From: CAZYTO01 sp964650405
Lineage (GTDB): Bacteria; Acidobacteriota; Thermoanaerobaculia; Gp7-AA8
DNA length: 16,442 nucleotides
Direction of reading: 5' to 3'
NCBI GenBank assembly: GCA_964650405.1
Contig: CAZYTO010000114.1
Coordinates: 1-16,442 of the forward strand
Below the pieces are notes generated by a model. The model saw only the letters and a list, made by a program, of their open reading frames with translations, had not been told where the DNA came from and ran no database searches. A program made the position numbers and the translations under genes. This document shows, piece by piece, positions 14,183-16,442 of this stretch (position 1 is its first letter; the number at the start of each line of letters is the position of its first letter).

Positions 14183-16442
14183 CTAGCTTGTGTCGCCCGC
14201 GGCAACGTGATCGTGAACTCGGCACCCTTCCCCGGCTCGCTGGCGGCACTGATCTCACCTTCCGACGCGTGCAGGATGCGGCGCGTGATGGCCAGACCCA
14301 GCCCCGTGCCTCCCTGTCCGCGTTTCGTCGTCACCAGCGGCTCGAAGATGCGATCCAGCATTTCCAAAGGAATGCCTTTGCCATCGTCCTTCACCCGCAC
14401 CAGCACGCGCTCACCGCACTCCTCCGCGGTAATCCAGATGTTGCCGTGTTCCTCGACCGCATCGCGCGCATTGAGCAGGACGTTGGTCAGAACCTGCTGC
14501 AGGTCGTGAAAGTTCCCGCGCACCTGCAGTTCCGGCAGCGCGCCCAGGTGCACGACGATCTGCTTCGGCACGAAGTGCTCCTCGTGCAGCGCCAGCGTCG
14601 CTTCGATGAGCTTCCCCACGTCGATCGTCTCACGCACGCGCGGCCGCGAGGCGATGAGATCGAGCAGGTTGTTCACCAGGCTCGAGGCCCGGAAGGATTG
14701 CTGCTCCATCTTTTTCAGGAGCCGGTATTTCGGATCTTCCGGCGACGTCTCCGCCAGCAAGAGCTGCGCGTACGACGAAATGCCCGTCAGCGGCGTGTTC
14801 ACTTCGTGCGCAACGCCGGCGGCCAGCAGTCCCAGCGACGCCAGGCGCTCCTTGTCCTGCAGCTCGCGCTCCAGGCGCACGCGCTCGGTGATGTCGCCGA
14901 TGACCAGCACCCGCGCGCCGTCCGCCACGTCCGCCGAGTGCAGGGGGCTGGACGTCACCGTCACTTCCTTGTCCACGCCCAGGCGGTTGACGAAGTTCGT
15001 GGCGATGGACCGGGCCTTGGCCTGGCGCAGCTCGCTGTACGGCGGGAAGAGGTCAGTGATCGGCTCCTCCGCCTCGTCGCCGCCCACGAGGTCCCAAAAG
15101 GCGCGGTTGGCCGTCAGCACCGTCCCGTCCTCCGCCACCACGGCGATGGCCGACGACGACGACTCGATGATGTTCTCGTTGTACTCCTTCAGCGAGCGGA
15201 TCTCTTCGAGCTGCCGCCGCAGGCGCCCGTAGAGGCGCGAGTTCTCGATGGCCAGGGCTACCGACGACGTCAGCGACTCCAGCAGGTGCAGGTCGTCGCG
15301 CGAGAGCGGCTCCTCGCCGCGCCGCGTGCCCAGGAGCAGCAATCCCTGCAGCTCGCCGCGGTTGCGCAGCGGCAGCACGTAGCGGTAGCCGGCCCGCAGC
15401 AGTTGCCACGGGATCTCCGTCGGGTCGGGCAGCCGCGGCTCGCTGAGAATGAGCGGCTGGCTCTGCGGGATCGGTCCGAACTCCGCGATCCCCACCCGGC
15501 GCGGGATGCCGTCTTCCGGCTGGTAGATCAGCAGCGACGTTCCTTCCCGCGTGAAGAGGTTCATCTTCTGAATGTCCAGGGCCGCCCGCAGCCGTTCCCG
15601 CATCATCGAGATCAGCTCGTGCACGTCGTGGAACGTGGCCAGCTCCTGCGCGAACTCGGCCATGGCCCGGCGGTGGCGGTACGAATCGCGATAGACGAAC
15701 ATCTCGATCATCGACTCGATGCGCCCCTTCACCGGAATGAGCACGCCGGCGATGAGCAGTCCCGAGCCGAAGGCCAGGAAGTTGCGCTCGTAGAGCGAGC
15801 GCTCCTCGATCACCCGCGACAGCACCAGGTTCACCGTGGAGAAGGCGATCATGCCGAAGATGAACGTCACGCTGTAGGCCAGGATCTCCTTGATCACCAC
15901 CTCGACGTCCCACAGCTTGTACTTGAGGATCGACACCGCGAACGCCAGCGGGATCAGCGCCAGGGGCAGGATGGAGATCGTCGTGTTGAGCTGCGTCACC
16001 GAGCCGAAGATCAGGTACGGCAGGATGTAGACCGCCAGGAACGGCAGGAAGCCCAGCACCATGCCCAGGTAGATCCACTTGATCTGCTTCTTGCCGACGG
16101 CGGCGGCCGTGCGGTACGTGTACGCCAGGGCCACCACAGCCAGCGTGAAGTAGATGGCGAAGTGCGCGTACTCCCACTTCCGGATGACCTCGAGCGAGCG
16201 CAGCACGTCCGTGAACGGGATGGCGTTGCTGGCCACCAGCAGGTCCAGGTCCCACATCCCCAGCAGCAGCGGCGGGACCCACATGGCCGCCAGCACGCCG
16301 CGGTGCCGCACGATGGGCCGCGGGAAGACCAGGAAGAAGTTCAGGGTCAGGGGCGGCAGCAGGATCGTGGCGATCTCTTCGACCAGCTCCAGCACATAGA
16401 TCTCGAACAACATGCAATGCAGCATGGGCCCCTGCACCCGGA
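14149..16442 (-). CDS. Membrane sensor histidine kinase (GAF-PAS-HisKA-HATPase), 5' end cut by window
   Basis: At least 762 residues are visible. The N-terminal half has about seven membrane segments (roughly 18-38, 48-68, 90-108, 119-145, 152-172, 184-208, 219-236). A GAF domain follows (about 260-400), then a PAS domain (about 415-520) and the catalytic core. The phospho-acceptor is His544 in AGVAHEVNTPL. The N box has Asn656, the G1 box is DDGKG (684-688), the F box is IFEPL and the G2 box is GGTGLGL (709-715). It should autophosphorylate and pass phosphate to Asp52 of the regulator 47 bp downstream. The first possible start in the window is a GTG at 16437, but the frame is open to the edge and relatives usually have more N-terminal sequence, so it is probably truncated here. 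The last 11 residues (SVMLSAAKHPR, 752-762) are encoded by a palindromic repeat, not by the ATPase domain, which ends at TLPRAT. Confidence 0.95.
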   Translation of the reverse strand, partial: RVQGPMLHCMLFEIYVLELVEEIATILLPPLTLNFFLVFPRPIVRHRGVLAAMWVPPLLLGMWDLDLLVASNAIPFTDVLRSLEVIRKWEYAHFAIYFTLAVVALAYTYRTAAAVGKKQIKWIYLGMVLGFLPFLAVYILPYLIFGSVTQLNTTISILPLALIPLAFAVSILKYKLWDVEVVIKEILAYSVTFIFGMIAFSTVNLVLSRVIEERSLYERNFLAFGSGLLIAGVLIPVKGRIESMIEMFVYRDSYRHRRAMAEFAQELATFHDVHELISMMRERLRAALDIQKMNLFTREGTSLLIYQPEDGIPRRVGIAEFGPIPQSQPLILSEPRLPDPTEIPWQLLRAGYRYVLPLRNRGELQGLLLLGTRRGEEPLSRDDLHLLESLTSSVALAIENSRLYGRLRRQLEEIRSLKEYNENIIESSSSAIAVVAEDGTVLTANRAFWDLVGGDEAEEPITDLFPPYSELRQAKARSIATNFVNRLGVDKEVTVTSSPLHSADVADGARVLVIGDITERVRLERELQDKERLASLGLLAAGVAHEVNTPLTGISSYAQLLLAETSPEDPKYRLLKKMEQQSFRASSLVNNLLDLIASRPRVRETIDVGKLIEATLALHEEHFVPKQIVVHLGALPELQVRGNFHDLQQVLTNVLLNARDAVEEHGNIWITAEECGERVLVRVKDDGKGIPLEMLDRIFEPLVTTKRGQGGTGLGLAITRRILHASEGEISAASEPGKGAEFTITLPRATQASVMLSAAKHPR

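Overview
This is a high-GC bacterial window with ten clear protein genes, no RNA genes, no CRISPR array, and no recognisable transposase or insertion sequence. The gene mix resembles Acidobacteriota or a neighbouring soil phylum. It includes a secreted M14 peptidase with a short '...IFAQ' signal peptide, a KGG stress protein, a multi-transmembrane GAF-PAS histidine kinase with an NtrC-type regulator, and dispersed 'CTGAGCGCAGCGAAGGAT' palindromes. The phylum is an inference, since no rRNA or marker gene is present.

Left block (1-4323): a small HTH plus ribbon-helix-helix-like protein (21-488, +) faces a very large all-helical protein of 1110 residues (513-3845, -), which belongs to a family I know only as uncharacterised. 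A 478-bp gene-free gap follows, holding one possible gene relic. Codon third positions look less GC-biased here than further right, so the block may be accessory DNA. It is the best candidate for undescribed biology in the window.

Metabolic and stress block (4324-6619): a class III PLP-dependent aminotransferase resembling the taurine/omega-amino acid:pyruvate group (-) is divergent from a KGG-repeat stress protein (+). The latter has a strong ribosome binding site and a textbook terminator. Then comes a non-coding stretch with a 22-bp tandem repeat inside a larger imperfect palindrome.

Secreted and membrane block (6620-10904): a secreted M14 zinc carboxypeptidase-like enzyme with a glutamine-amidotransferase-like C-terminal region (-) is divergent, 12 bp apart, from a CBU_0592-type small membrane protein (+). 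A parallel beta-helix protein (+) follows, and then an unrecognised five-helix membrane protein (-).

Signalling and transport block (10905-16442): a REP-like palindromic region precedes an amino-acid permease (-, TTG start). That gene lies 23 bp downstream of a sigma54-type response regulator, which lies 47 bp downstream of its histidine kinase (cut by the window edge). The three read in one direction and plausibly form a kinase-regulator-transporter operon. A palindromic element sits between kinase and regulator, supplies the last 11 kinase codons and abuts the regulator's ribosome binding site. Several minus-strand starts lack a Shine-Dalgarno sequence and instead have a -10-like hexamer 7-10 nt upstream, which suggests leaderless or near-leaderless transcripts.
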